DNA of 64,000 nt from Pseudomonas shirazensis (GCF_014268785.2 NZ_JABWRD020000002.1:62001-126000), one strand, 5' to 3'. Shown: positions 29,616 to 38,310, numbered from the stretch's first letter. Numbers and translations: made by a program. Notes: a model not told the origin generated them from the letters alone.

Positions 29616-30305
29616 ATGATTCGCTCCTCCCTGCGCTTCGGCGGCCTCTGCGCTGGCCTGCTGTTGTCCGCCAGTGCGCTGGCCCTGTCGCTCGGCGACC
29701 TCAGCCAGCAGGACGCTGCCGGCGGCCTGAAAGACGCCCTCACCCAAGGCGCCCAAGTGGCGATCAAGCAACTCGGCACCCCCGGTGGCTTCAGCAACAA
29801 TCCCGACGTGCGCATCGAGCTGCCAGGCAACCTCGGCAAAGCCGCCAAGGCGATGAAGATGTTTGGCAAGGGCGACCAGGTGCAAGCGCTGGAAGACAGC
29901 ATGAACAAGGCCGCCGAAGCCGCCGTGCCGCAGGCTCAGGCGATCCTCGTCGATGCAGTGAAGAAGATGACCGTCACCGATGCCAAGGGCATCCTCAGTG
30001 GCGGTGAAGACTCCGCCACGCAGTACCTGAACAAGAGCAGCCGCGAGCAGATCCGCGCCAAGTTCCTGCCGATCGTCAAGGCCGCCACCGACAAGGTCGG
30101 CGTGGTCCAGCAGTACAACAGCTTCGCCGGTCAAGCCTCGGCCCTGGGCCTTGGCAGCAGCAAGAGCGCCAACGTCGAAAGCTACGTCACCGAGAAGGCC
30201 CTTGATGGCCTGTTCGAAATGATTGCCAAGCAAGAGCAGAGCATTCGCCAGAATCCGGCGCAGGCTGCTACCAGCCTGGCCAAAAAGGTCTTCGGCGCCC
30301 TCTGA
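29616..30305 (+). CDS. Exported DUF4197 protein
   Basis: A 229-residue protein with a cleavable signal peptide (MIRSSLRFGGLCAGLLLSAS, cut near ALA at about 23). The mature part is helical, with SLGDLSQQDAAGGLKDALTQ at its start and YVTEKALDGLFEMIAKQE near its end, matching DUF4197. Members are periplasmic or envelope proteins of unknown role. SD AAGGAA lies 7 bases upstream of the ATG at 29616. Confidence 0.85.
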   Translation: MIRSSLRFGGLCAGLLLSASALALSLGDLSQQDAAGGLKDALTQGAQVAIKQLGTPGGFSNNPDVRIELPGNLGKAAKAMKMFGKGDQVQALEDSMNKAAEAAVPQAQAILVDAVKKMTVTDAKGILSGGEDSATQYLNKSSREQIRAKFLPIVKAATDKVGVVQQYNSFAGQASALGLGSSKSANVESYVTEKALDGLFEMIAKQEQSIRQNPAQAATSLAKKVFGAL

Positions 30306-30312
30306 GGCCCAT

Positions 30313-30355
30313 CGCTGGCGCGCCTGCTGCAGATTGGCAGCAGGTGCGCCCAGCG
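30313..30355. terminator. Hairpin between convergent DUF4197 and RND genes
   Basis: An imperfect long stem (CGCTGGCGCGCCTGCTGC and GCAGCAGGTGCGCCCAGCG) around an AGATTG loop occupies the convergent gap. There is no clear T-run on either side. It probably acts as a bidirectional transcription barrier. Confidence 0.5.
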
Positions 30356-30359
30356 CCCC

Positions 30360-33300
30360 TTACGCTTCCTTCCTGACCTTGAACCATGCCGCATATAGCG
30401 CCGGCAGGAACAGCAGCGTCAGCACCGTGGCGACGATCAGACCGCCCATGATCGCCACCGCCATCGGCCCGTAGAACACGCTGCGTGACAGCGGAATCAT
30501 CGCCAGCACGGCGGCCAGTGCAGTCAGAACGATTGGCCGGAAGCGCCGCACCGTGGCCTCGATAATTGCTTGCCAGCGCTGCATGCCCGCGGCGATGTCC
30601 TGCTCGATCTGATCGATCAGGATCACCGAATTGCGCATGATCATCCCGGCCAGGGCAATGGTGCCGAGCATGGCCACGAAGCCGAACGGCTGGCGGAAGA
30701 TCAGCAGGAACAACGTCACCCCGATCAACCCCAGCGGTGCGGTGAGGAACACCATCACCGTGCGCGAGAAGCTGCGCAGCTGGATCATCAACAGGCTCAA
30801 CACCACCACGATGAACAGCGGCATGCCGGCATTGACCGACTTCTGCCCGCGCTCGGAGTCCTCGACAGTGCCGCCGACCTCAAGCAGATAGCCGTCCGGC
30901 AAGCTGGCACGCAGCTGCTGCAACGATGGCTCGATCTGCTTGACCAGCGTCGCCGGCTGCTGCTTGTCGTAGATATCGGCGCGCACGGTTACCGTTGGCA
31001 GGCGATTGCGATGCCAGATAATGCCTTCCTCGAAGCCGTACTCAAGAGTCGCCACCTGCGACAGCGCCACGCTCTGGCCGTTATCGGTCGGCACTGCGAG
31101 GCTTGCCAGGTTACCCAGGTCGCCACGCGCCTCGGCCGTGCCCCGCACCAGAATCTCGATCAGCTCGTTGTCTTCGCGGAACTGGCTGACCGAGCTGCCG
31201 GTCAGCGAGCTGCGCAGGAAGCTCGCCAACTGGGCAGTGCTCACCCCCAGCGCCCGCGCACGTTCCTGGTCGATTTGCAGAAACACCGCCTTGCTCGGCT
31301 CTTCCCAGTCCAGGTGCACGTTGACCACGTGCGGGTTCTCCAGCACCTTGCTCGCCACTTCCCGAGCCAGCGCACGGACCTTCTCGATGTGCTCGCCGGT
31401 GACCCGGAACTGCACCGGGTAACCTACCGGCGGGCCGTTTTCCAGGCGCGTGACGCGGGAGCGCAATTGCGGGAACTGCTCATCCAGGGTCGCGATCAAC
31501 CAGCTACGCAGCGCCTCGCGATCTTCCAGGGATTTGGCCAGCACCACGAACTGGGCAAAACTGGCCGCCGGCAACTGCTGGTCCAGCGGCAGGTAGAAGC
31601 GCGGCGAGCCGGTGCCGATGTAGGCCACATAGTTGTCGATGCCGTCCTGGTTCTTGAGCAGGCCTTCGAGGCGCTTGACCTGTTCGGCGGAATTACTCAG
31701 CGAGGCGCCTTCGGCCAGCTTGAGGTCAATCATCAGCTCCGGCCGACCCGAGGCCGGGAAGAACTGCTGCGGCACGAAACGGAACAGCAGGATGCTGCCG
31801 ACGAACGCGGCGATGGTCAGCAGGATCACCGTCTTGCGCCGGCGCACGCACCATTCCACCACTCGCCGCACACGTTGGTAAAAAGGCGTCGCATAGGGGT
31901 CAGTGTGGCCGCGAGCGGCATGCAGCTTGGCCAGATCTGGCAGCAAGCGCTCGCCCAGGTACGGCACGAACAGTACCGCTGCTACCCAGGAGGTCAGCAG
32001 GGCAATGGTCACCACCTGGAAAATCGAGCGAGTGTATTCGCCTGTACTGGAGGCCGCGGTGGCAATTGGCAAAAAGCCCGCCGCGGTAATCAGGGTGCCT
32101 GTGAGCATTGGGAACGCCGTGCTGGTCCAGGCGTAACTGGCCGCCTTGAGCCGGTCGTAGCCCTGCTCCATCTTGATCGCCATCATCTCCACGGCAATGA
32201 TCGCGTCGTCGACCAACAGACCCAGGGCCAATACCAGCGCGCCGAGGGAAATCTTGTGCAAGCCGATGCCGAAGTAGTGCATGGCAGCAAAAGTCATCGC
32301 CAGCACCAGCGGAATCGCCAGCGCCACCACCAGCCCGGTACGCAGGCCGAGCGAGAAGAAGCTCACCAGCAGCACGATCACCAACGCTTCGACCAGCACT
32401 TGCACGAACTCGCCGACCCCGGCCTTGACCGCCGCCGGCTGGTCGGACACCTTGCGCAGCTCCATGCCGGCCGGCAGGTTGTGCGCCAGCCGAGCGAACT
32501 CGACCTCCAGCGCCTTGCCCAGCACCAGGATATCGCCGCCGTCCTTCATCGCCACGGCCAGGCCGATGGCGTCTTCACCCATGAAGCGCATGCGCGGCGC
32601 CGGTGGGTCATTGAAGCCACGGTGCACCTCGGCGACATCGCCGATACGGAAGGTGCGCTCGCCGACCCGGATCGGGAATTGGCGGATCTGCTCGACACTG
32701 TCGAAGCGGCCACTGACGCGCAGTTGCAGGCGCTCGCTCGGGGTCTCGAAGAAGCCCGCGCTGCTCACCGCATTCTGCTCTTGCAGCGCCTGCTGCACGG
32801 CGGCCAGCGGCACGCCAAGGGTAGCCAGCTTGAGGTTGGACAGCTCGATCCAGATCTTTTCATCCTGCAGACCGATCAGCTCGACCTTGCCCACATCCTT
32901 GACCCGTTGCAGCTGGATCTGGATGCGGTCGGCGTAATCCTTGAGCACGGCGTAGTCAAAGCCTTCGCCAGACAACGCATAGATATTGCCGAAGGTTGTA
33001 CCGAACTCGTCATTGAAGAAAGGCCCCTGGATCTCCGGCGGCAAGGTATGGCGGATATCCGCGACCTTCTTGCGGATCTGGTACCACAGCTCGGGGATGT
33101 CCTTGGAGTGCAACGAGTCGCGCGCCATGAAGGTGACCTGCGACTCGCCTGGGCGCGAGAACGACACGATCTTTTCGTACTCGCCAGTTTCCATCAGCTT
33201 CTTTTCGATGCGCTCGGTAACCTGGCGCGACACCTCTTCGGCGCTCGCACCCGGCCAGATGGTACGGATGACCATGGCCTTGAAGGTAAACGGCGGATCC

Positions 33301-33413
33301 TCGCTCTGCCCCAGCTTGGTGTAGGACATCGCACCAATCGCGGCCAGCAGGATCATCAGGAACAGTACGATCTGGCGATTGCGCAGCGCCCAGGCGGAAA
33401 GGTTGAAACCCAT
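30360..33413 (-). CDS. RND efflux transporter, inner-membrane permease
   Basis: A 1017-residue proton-driven HAE1/AcrB-superfamily pump, close in length to TriC-type permeases. The N-terminus MGFNLSAWALRNRQIVLFLM starts the first helix. The proton-relay segment of helix 4, LGLLVDDAIIAVE, has the adjacent aspartates. Two large periplasmic loops and twelve membrane helices are present, with the RND repeat visible in NSVILIDQIEQDI and the C-terminal FLPALYAAWFKVRKE. The membrane-fusion gene lies 6 bases upstream; no outer-membrane channel gene follows, so it probably borrows one such as a TolC/OprM homologue. Substrate unknown. Confidence 0.93.
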   Translation of the reverse strand: MGFNLSAWALRNRQIVLFLMILLAAIGAMSYTKLGQSEDPPFTFKAMVIRTIWPGASAEEVSRQVTERIEKKLMETGEYEKIVSFSRPGESQVTFMARDSLHSKDIPELWYQIRKKVADIRHTLPPEIQGPFFNDEFGTTFGNIYALSGEGFDYAVLKDYADRIQIQLQRVKDVGKVELIGLQDEKIWIELSNLKLATLGVPLAAVQQALQEQNAVSSAGFFETPSERLQLRVSGRFDSVEQIRQFPIRVGERTFRIGDVAEVHRGFNDPPAPRMRFMGEDAIGLAVAMKDGGDILVLGKALEVEFARLAHNLPAGMELRKVSDQPAAVKAGVGEFVQVLVEALVIVLLVSFFSLGLRTGLVVALAIPLVLAMTFAAMHYFGIGLHKISLGALVLALGLLVDDAIIAVEMMAIKMEQGYDRLKAASYAWTSTAFPMLTGTLITAAGFLPIATAASSTGEYTRSIFQVVTIALLTSWVAAVLFVPYLGERLLPDLAKLHAARGHTDPYATPFYQRVRRVVEWCVRRRKTVILLTIAAFVGSILLFRFVPQQFFPASGRPELMIDLKLAEGASLSNSAEQVKRLEGLLKNQDGIDNYVAYIGTGSPRFYLPLDQQLPAASFAQFVVLAKSLEDREALRSWLIATLDEQFPQLRSRVTRLENGPPVGYPVQFRVTGEHIEKVRALAREVASKVLENPHVVNVHLDWEEPSKAVFLQIDQERARALGVSTAQLASFLRSSLTGSSVSQFREDNELIEILVRGTAEARGDLGNLASLAVPTDNGQSVALSQVATLEYGFEEGIIWHRNRLPTVTVRADIYDKQQPATLVKQIEPSLQQLRASLPDGYLLEVGGTVEDSERGQKSVNAGMPLFIVVVLSLLMIQLRSFSRTVMVFLTAPLGLIGVTLFLLIFRQPFGFVAMLGTIALAGMIMRNSVILIDQIEQDIAAGMQRWQAIIEATVRRFRPIVLTALAAVLAMIPLSRSVFYGPMAVAIMGGLIVATVLTLLFLPALYAAWFKVRKEA

Positions 33414-33419
33414 CGGGAC

Positions 33420-34520
33420 TTACTCCTTGGCCGCCAGATCCACATCACGATTACTGCGGTCGACCGGCCGCACCTGCTGGCCCTCGCGCAATACATGACC
33501 ACCGGCAGCGACGATCCAGTCGCCCGGGACCAACCCGTCAAGCACCGGCACGCTGTCGGCGCCATAGGCACCCAGGCGCACCGCAACGCGCTGCAGGCGT
33601 TTGTCCTTGTCAACTCGCCACACGTAGGCCTGGCCCTGCTCGGCGGTCACCGCCGACAACGGCAGCGCCAATGCCGGCTGGCCTTCATGGGCGACGAACA
33701 CTCGGGCGCTTTGGCCCAGCTCAGCCGGCGCCTTGCTCGAGCCAAAAGCGATGCGTGCGGCAAAGGTCCGCGAGCGCGGGTCGGCTGCCGGGGACAGTTC
33801 GCGGATGCGCGCGGGGTAACGCTGATTGGGCTGCGACCACAGTTCGACACTGACGGGCTGGCCGACGGCAAAGCGCGCGAACTGCTGCTCAGGCAGGCCG
33901 ATGACCACTTCACGTTCGCCATCTGCTGCCAGGGTAAACACCGTCTGCCCTGCTGCAACGACCTGGCCGACCTCGACCTGACGCTTGGAAATCACTCCCG
34001 CCTGCGGCGCACGCAGCACTGCATAGTCGGCCTGGTTGCCGGCCACATCAGCTTCGGCCTGAGCCTGCTTGAGGCGGGCAAGGCCTGCGCGGTAGAGGTT
34101 TTCGGCGTTGTCGAACTGCGAGCGGCTAACCATCTGCCGGTCGAGCAATTTCTGATAACGCTCACGTTCGGTCTGCACCAGCGCCAGGTTGGCCTGCGCG
34201 GCGGCAAGCTGGGCACGGTTGGCTTGCAATTGCAGGCGTACATCCTGTGGGTCGAGCTCGGCCAGTGGCTGATCGGCCTTGACCCGCTGGCCCTCTTCCA
34301 CCAGGCGCTTGCTGACTTTGCCGCCAATGCGGAAGGCCAGCTCAGGCTCGAAGCGGGCGCGCACTTCCCCAGGGTAGCTGTCGGCGACAGCGCTGGCGGG
34401 CTGCGGCTGCACCACCAGGGCCGGACGCGGCGCGGCAGGCGGCGCGGTCTCCTGACCACAGGCGGCCAGCAGCAAGGCTGCAGCGGCGGGCAAAGCAATT
34501 GACCAGGCATGACGCAACAT
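33420..34520 (-). CDS. RND efflux membrane-fusion lipoprotein
   Basis: Periplasmic adaptor of 366 residues that couples the RND pump to an outer-membrane channel. A lipoprotein signal MLRHAWSIALPAAAALLLAA precedes the lipidated cysteine at residue 21. The barrel-sandwich half-motif (GGKVSKRLVEEGQRVKADQP), a coiled-coil hairpin (about 95-160) and the second half (PQAGVISKRQVEVGQVV) follow. It is operonic with the permease. A palindrome at 34557-34572 lies 37 bases upstream of its ATG and is a likely repressor site. Confidence 0.93.
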   Translation of the reverse strand: MLRHAWSIALPAAAALLLAACGQETAPPAAPRPALVVQPQPASAVADSYPGEVRARFEPELAFRIGGKVSKRLVEEGQRVKADQPLAELDPQDVRLQLQANRAQLAAAQANLALVQTERERYQKLLDRQMVSRSQFDNAENLYRAGLARLKQAQAEADVAGNQADYAVLRAPQAGVISKRQVEVGQVVAAGQTVFTLAADGEREVVIGLPEQQFARFAVGQPVSVELWSQPNQRYPARIRELSPAADPRSRTFAARIAFGSSKAPAELGQSARVFVAHEGQPALALPLSAVTAEQGQAYVWRVDKDKRLQRVAVRLGAYGADSVPVLDGLVPGDWIVAAGGHVLREGQQVRPVDRSNRDVDLAAKE

Positions 34521-34556
34521 GATGGGGGACCGTCCGTGTAAGGCGCTTCTAATATT

Positions 34557-34572
34557 TATACTGGCGAGTATA
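34557..34572. promoter_or_regulatory. Palindromic operator candidate upstream of the RND operon
   Basis: TATACT-GGCG-AGTATA is a perfect 6+6 inverted repeat in an AT-rich tract, 37 bases upstream of the membrane-fusion gene. On the minus strand its TATACT could double as the -10 box, so a bound repressor would block transcription. TetR-family efflux regulators commonly bind such sites; the nearest candidate is the TetR protein at 37669-38310. Confidence 0.5.
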
Positions 34573-34948
34573 TTAAATCAGCTGTGCGATGGCGGGAAGT
34601 CGGGGAAAGGTAGAAAGTTGTTGTGGTGGAGCGCGTGTCTGCGACCAGGAGAGGGTGATCTTGGCCGGTTTATTTGTAGATGGTTCCGGGCCCTTCGCTG
34701 CGCTACGGGGGTCCCTCACTCCGGTCTTGCCCCTGAACGCAGGCAGATCAAGATCGAAAGCGAAAGTCAAAAGCAGGGGCCGCATAGCGGCCCCACTCTT
34801 GATCTTGATCCGCCGGCGACTCAGGAGCCGAACGCAGGTCTTGCGAAGGGAGGTGACGGCCTTGGATGGGCGGCAGCAGCTGCGGCCCAGAATGGGCCGT
34901 ACAGCGCGGTCCTCCGGGAGCAAGACCGGTGCGAAGGAAGCTGGTCGG
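34573..34948. other. Non-coding spacer with no supported gene
   Basis: This 376-base stretch lies between the RND promoter and the 3' end of the amino-acid permease gene. I see no convincing coding region. It contains a nested inverted repeat at 34746-34810 and sequence resembling intergenic repeat tracts of pseudomonads. It is the proximal edge of the block that separates the efflux genes from their likely TetR regulator. Confidence 0.5.
34746..34810. repeat. Nested inverted repeat
   Basis: Outer arms GATCAAGATC (34746-34755) and GATCTTGATC (34801-34810) are exact reverse complements. They enclose an inner perfect 8-bp stem GGGGCCGC-ATA-GCGGCCCC (34776-34794). The design is REP/BIME-like. 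It lies downstream of the permease gene and may act as its terminator or be a mobile repeat remnant. Confidence 0.55.
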
Positions 34949-36235
34949 TCACCGCATTCCGCCCTCTGGATCGTCTATGCGCGCGCGACCTGCCTGCCGC
35001 ACAAAACTCGTCAAGCCATACAGCACAGCACCGAGCGCCAACAATGCACCTGCCCGGAGCCAGTTCTGCCAAGGCTGCTGACTCATCAGCAGCAAGCAAG
35101 AAAATATAGCCAGTACGGGCACAAGCGGTTGCACCGCGTAATGCTCCGCATCGACTTTGTCTTTCTTCAGCACCAGAACCGCCACGTTGGTGCTCAGAAA
35201 CACCAGCAACAGCAACAGTACGACCGTTTCCGCCAGGACCTGCAGCGAACCCGTGAACGTCAGCAGGACGGCCAGTCCGGTAGTCGCCGCAATCGCATAT
35301 CCCGGCGTACGGCGACGGTGCAGTACACGGCCGAACAGGCCCGGTATCAAACCATCACGCGCCATGCCCAAGGTCAGTCGGCTGGCCATGATCATCGTCA
35401 GCAAGGCGCCATTGGCCACTGCCACCAATGCTATCAGGGCGAAGACCCCATCGGGCACGCCCAGCTCGGCACTGTGAACGATGTCCAGCAACGGCGTGCT
35501 GGCCGCGACCAGCTGCTGAACCGGCATCACCAGCGCAGCGCCGGCGCCGATGGCCAGATAAATCACGCCGGCCAATAACAGTGCGGCGAACAAGGCACGT
35601 GGATACGTGCGCCTTACGTCCTTGATCTCTTCAGCAAGGTTGGCAGACGTTTCGAAACCAACATAGGAATAGAACGCCAGCAACGCTCCGCCCAGCACCG
35701 CACCCGCTGGCCCATTACCGCCGAAATCGATCAACCGGGCCGGCTCGCTCTGCCCCCGACCGGCCAGCACTGCGACGGCAACGATCACCAGCACAAGGCC
35801 ACTCAGTTCAACCACGGTCATGACCAGGTTGGCCCCCAGCGACTCCTTGATACCGCGTGCGTTCAGCACCCCAATCAGCAACAAAAACAAGGGCGCAAGC
35901 ACTGCTGCTGGCCAGTCTATGAACACCCGCAGGTACTCTCCAGCAAACGCCAGCGCCAGGCCCGCAGCGCTGGTGACCCCGGCGGCCAGCATGGCGAAGC
36001 CGACCAGAAAGGCCAGCAACGGTGATCCGAACGCCTGCCGCGCGAACAGAGCCGCACCGCCAGCGCGAGGATATTTACTGACCAGTTCGGCATAGGACGC
36101 GGCCGTTAGCAGGGCAAAAAACAGCGCCATGCCCAGCGGTGCCCAGATGGCTCCCCCGGCTCTGTCAGCAATCGCGCCTGCAAGTGCATACACGCCAGCC
36201 CCCAGCACATCGCCGAGGATGAAAAACACCAACAA
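34949..36235 (-). CDS. APC-family amino-acid permease with non-standard or lost start codon
   Basis: Inner-membrane amino-acid/polyamine transporter with about twelve helices. The TTG at 36235 gives 428 residues (MLVFFILGDVLGAGVYALAG), starting inside the first helix. The frame stays open upstream to a TAA at 36287-36289, and reads SSSLKRVISTR just before the TTG, a normal APC N-terminus. A GGAG Shine-Dalgarno at 36290-36293 is spaced 6 bases from an ATC codon at 36281-36283, exactly where a start is expected; that start would give 444 residues. No ATG, GTG or TTG lies between the stop and the TTG. So either ATC is used, TTG is used poorly, or the start was lost by mutation. The puuD-like gene upstream suggests import of a gamma-glutamyl or polyamine-related compound. 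Confidence 0.8.
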   Translation of the reverse strand: MLVFFILGDVLGAGVYALAGAIADRAGGAIWAPLGMALFFALLTAASYAELVSKYPRAGGAALFARQAFGSPLLAFLVGFAMLAAGVTSAAGLALAFAGEYLRVFIDWPAAVLAPLFLLLIGVLNARGIKESLGANLVMTVVELSGLVLVIVAVAVLAGRGQSEPARLIDFGGNGPAGAVLGGALLAFYSYVGFETSANLAEEIKDVRRTYPRALFAALLLAGVIYLAIGAGAALVMPVQQLVAASTPLLDIVHSAELGVPDGVFALIALVAVANGALLTMIMASRLTLGMARDGLIPGLFGRVLHRRRTPGYAIAATTGLAVLLTFTGSLQVLAETVVLLLLLVFLSTNVAVLVLKKDKVDAEHYAVQPLVPVLAIFSCLLLMSQQPWQNWLRAGALLALGAVLYGLTSFVRQAGRARIDDPEGGMR

Positions 36236-36341
36236 CCGTGTGCTGATGACTCGCTTGAGTGAGGAGGATTCGCTTGCGATGATGTCTTACTCCAGGTGCC
36301 GAATAGCCATGGCGCTGTGACCGATAGCCAACCGTCGAGGT

Positions 36342-36524
36342 TCAGAGCGATGTCAGTCTGGGCGCGCTTCGTTTCCAGAAGTCTGGCCAATCAGCTACTG
36401 GTCGGCTCTCACCGCACCGCACACAGACGTAATCTTCACCCGGGCCACCCAGATAGCAGGCTTTGCGTATATAGCTGCGTGCGCAGCCCTTGCTCCTGGA
36501 CGACGCTTCAAGCGGCCGATTCAT
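36342..36524 (-). CDS. Possible small cysteine-rich protein, 60 aa
   Basis: An in-between open frame encodes MNRPLEASSRSKGCARSYIR followed by KACYLGGPGEDYVCVRCGES. Four cysteines in a C-x8-C and C-x2-C arrangement and the CVRCGE knuckle resemble a zinc ribbon. It is co-oriented with the flanking PuuD-like and permease genes. Its Shine-Dalgarno is weak (AGAG about 12 bases upstream), and I recognise no family. It could be a real small gene or a chance frame in the 290-base spacer. Confidence 0.35.
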   Translation of the reverse strand: MNRPLEASSRSKGCARSYIRKACYLGGPGEDYVCVRCGESRPVADWPDFWKRSAPRLTSL

Positions 36525-36577
36525 CGTTGTTCAACTCTGTTCGGTAGGTAAATTGATCGAAAGCGAAAAACGGTCGA

Positions 36578-37336
36578 CTACGATCGCCGGAGTCGTTGTG
36601 CCACGCGAGCCTGGCAGGCCATACCGAATGCCTTGAAAATTGCAAGATAGTGCGGATAGAACATGACCTGCCATTCTGGGTGCCACTGCACGCCGAGAGC
36701 AAACGAACGACTGCCCTGTACTGACAACGCCTCCACCAGACCATCTCTGGCCACGGCTTCGATACGCAGTCCATTACCGACCCTCTCGATACCCTGTCCG
36801 TGCACCGAATTGACCTCGATCACTTCGGGGAATCCCAACCCCTCCAGCAAACCTCCCGGCCTTACCGTAAGCTGATGGGCCGGCGCATACTGGTTTTCGA
36901 TCGGTTCGTTGCTCGGCGGTTCGTGCTCCACACCAGGCTGATGAAGTTGTTGAACAAGTGTGCCGCCATAAGCCACGTTCATTTCCTGGAACCCTCTACA
37001 CACGCCGAGCACAGGCACCCCTGCCTCGACTGCGGCGGGCCAGAGTCGCAGGGTCAGATGGTCGCGCGCAGCATCAAGCTGAGTGCCGGGTGGGCATGGG
37101 GGGCCGTCATAATGATGGGGTTCGATGTTGGACGGTGAGCCGGTAAAGAGCAGACCATCCACAGCATCGAGAATATCCGGGATGTTCAGCAGCTCCGGAA
37201 ACATTGGCAGGATCAACGGCAGCCCCTGGGCAGCTGTTATCACTGCACGGGCATTTTTGTCATCATTCAGTTGCACCGCATGTGGGCCGACTGTGTAGCT
37301 ACAGGCAGTCACCCCGATTATCGGCAGCCGCGCCAT
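36578..37336 (-). CDS. PuuD-like gamma-glutamyl-gamma-aminobutyrate hydrolase family protein
   Basis: Class I glutamine-amidotransferase-fold hydrolase of 252 residues. The nucleophile is C113 in VLGVCRGFQEMN, with H219 and E221 in GVQWHPEWQ completing the triad. PuuD splits gamma-glutamyl-GABA in putrescine catabolism, but family members also act on other gamma-glutamyl amides, and no other puu gene is nearby. ATG at 37336 (MARLPIIGVT) has a GGGGG-rich Shine-Dalgarno just upstream. It precedes the amino-acid permease on the same strand. By eye this block is less GC-rich than flanking core genes. The exact substrate is unknown. Confidence 0.85.
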   Translation of the reverse strand: MARLPIIGVTACSYTVGPHAVQLNDDKNARAVITAAQGLPLILPMFPELLNIPDILDAVDGLLFTGSPSNIEPHHYDGPPCPPGTQLDAARDHLTLRLWPAAVEAGVPVLGVCRGFQEMNVAYGGTLVQQLHQPGVEHEPPSNEPIENQYAPAHQLTVRPGGLLEGLGFPEVIEVNSVHGQGIERVGNGLRIEAVARDGLVEALSVQGSRSFALGVQWHPEWQVMFYPHYLAIFKAFGMACQARVAQRLRRS

Positions 37337-37668
37337 CCCAACCCCCTTTGACTTGCGGTACACCTCATCGCGCGTGACTTGAGCGCCGCCTACAGAACAA
37401 CGGGCAGTCATGCGCCAATCCAAAGCCGAACTGTGCCCCGCGCCGGTGTTGAACCGGCGCGGCGCTGCACCCTAGCGCTTGGCTTCGGCGTCAGGATTGG
37501 CAGACCGGACCAGTACCTCGCTCCCAGCGATGGGTATCTGTTCAGAGACCTTCATCTGTGCGTCGGTCAATGGAATCGACGAACGGAGCTTGCTCGGCCA
37601 GCAACGATTAATCGCCCGCTACAGCCGTAGCGCCTTTGAACCGGTAAGATGGCTTCCTGTTCACCAAG
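37337..37668. other. Non-coding divergent gap between PuuD-like and TetR genes
   Basis: The 332-base gap shows no gene I can support. It contains one strong hairpin (37438-37462). No copy of the 34557-34572 palindrome is seen here. The right edge of the presumed inserted block must lie in this gap, probably shortly before the TetR gene; I saw no clear direct repeat marking it. Confidence 0.5.
37438..37462. other. Strong GC hairpin
   Basis: CCGCGCCGGT and ACCGGCGCGG form a perfect 10-bp stem around GTTGA. No T-run follows on either strand, so it is not a typical terminator. It could be an operator for a dimeric regulator or an mRNA leader stem of the PuuD-like gene, about 100 bases upstream of its ATG. 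Confidence 0.35.
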
Positions 37669-38310
37669 ATGCAGACCCTGATGCCAAACGACGCACCCAT
37701 CGGCCCTGGCCGGCCGAAGGACCTGGCCAAACGCGAGGCCATCCTTGAAGCTGCCAAAGCGCTATTCCTGAGCCTTGGCTACGCCAACACCAGCATGGAT
37801 GCGGTCGCCACGGCGGCAGGTGTTTCAAAACTGACGGTCTACAGCCATTTCACCGACAAGCAGACCCTGTTCGGTTCGGCGGTGATGGCGACCTGCCAAA
37901 GCCAACTGCCAGAGCTTATCTTCGAGTTGCCCGCCGGAGTGCCGATTGACCAGGTGCTGCTGAATATCGCGCGTAACTTCCATGCGCTGATCAGCAGTGA
38001 CGAGTCGGTCAAGCTGAGCCGCCTGATCATGGCGCTGGGCAGCCAGGACCCAGGCTTTGGCCAGTACTTCTATGAAGCCGGGCCGAAGTTGATCCTTGCC
38101 GAGATGGAAGCGCTGCTGCGCAATGCCGCCGAGCGCGGCCTGCTCGCGATCGGCAGCCCGTTGCGGGCCGCCGAGCACTTCTTCTGCCTGATCAAGGGCG
38201 CGCCGGATTACCGCTTGCTGCTCGGTTGCGCGCCGCCGTTGGTAGGCGCAGAGGCCGAGGCGCACGTGCGCGAGGTAGTCGAGCTGTTTGTGCGGGCGTA
38301 CGCGCCTTAG
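37669..38310 (+). CDS. TetR-family transcriptional regulator
   Basis: A 213-residue repressor-type regulator. The N-terminal helix-turn-helix reads [20 protein letters not shown], followed by FTDKQTLF; the remaining 150 residues form a ligand-binding domain of the AefR-like type. Start at ATG 37669 ([18 protein letters not shown]) or at the ATG four codons on; neither has a strong Shine-Dalgarno. In related pseudomonads, as I recall, a TetR gene sits directly upstream of the RND genes, so this is probably their regulator displaced by the intervening block. Its stop overlaps the convergent rsmJ stop. Confidence 0.85.
   Translation: MQTLMPNDAPIGPGRPKDLAKREAILEAAKALFLSLGYANTSMDAVATAAGVSKLTVYSHFTDKQTLFGSAVMATCQSQLPELIFELPAGVPIDQVLLNIARNFHALISSDESVKLSRLIMALGSQDPGFGQYFYEAGPKLILAEMEALLRNAAERGLLAIGSPLRAAEHFFCLIKGAPDYRLLLGCAPPLVGAEAEAHVREVVELFVRAYAP

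Noticed and set aside
30570..34502. A 1310-codon open frame on the plus strand opposite the RND genes
   Set aside because: It is antisense to two complete, well-conserved efflux genes; its His/Gln/Arg-rich translation is typical of a high-GC shadow frame and matches no family.
34573..34923. A 116-codon minus-strand frame in the spacer beside the RND promoter
   Set aside because: It runs through the nested inverted repeat, has an Arg/Pro-rich composition and no Shine-Dalgarno; more likely non-coding repeat sequence.
37381..37668. Short plus-strand frames upstream of the TetR gene
   Set aside because: No Shine-Dalgarno, no recognisable product and interrupted by a strong hairpin; treated as intergenic.
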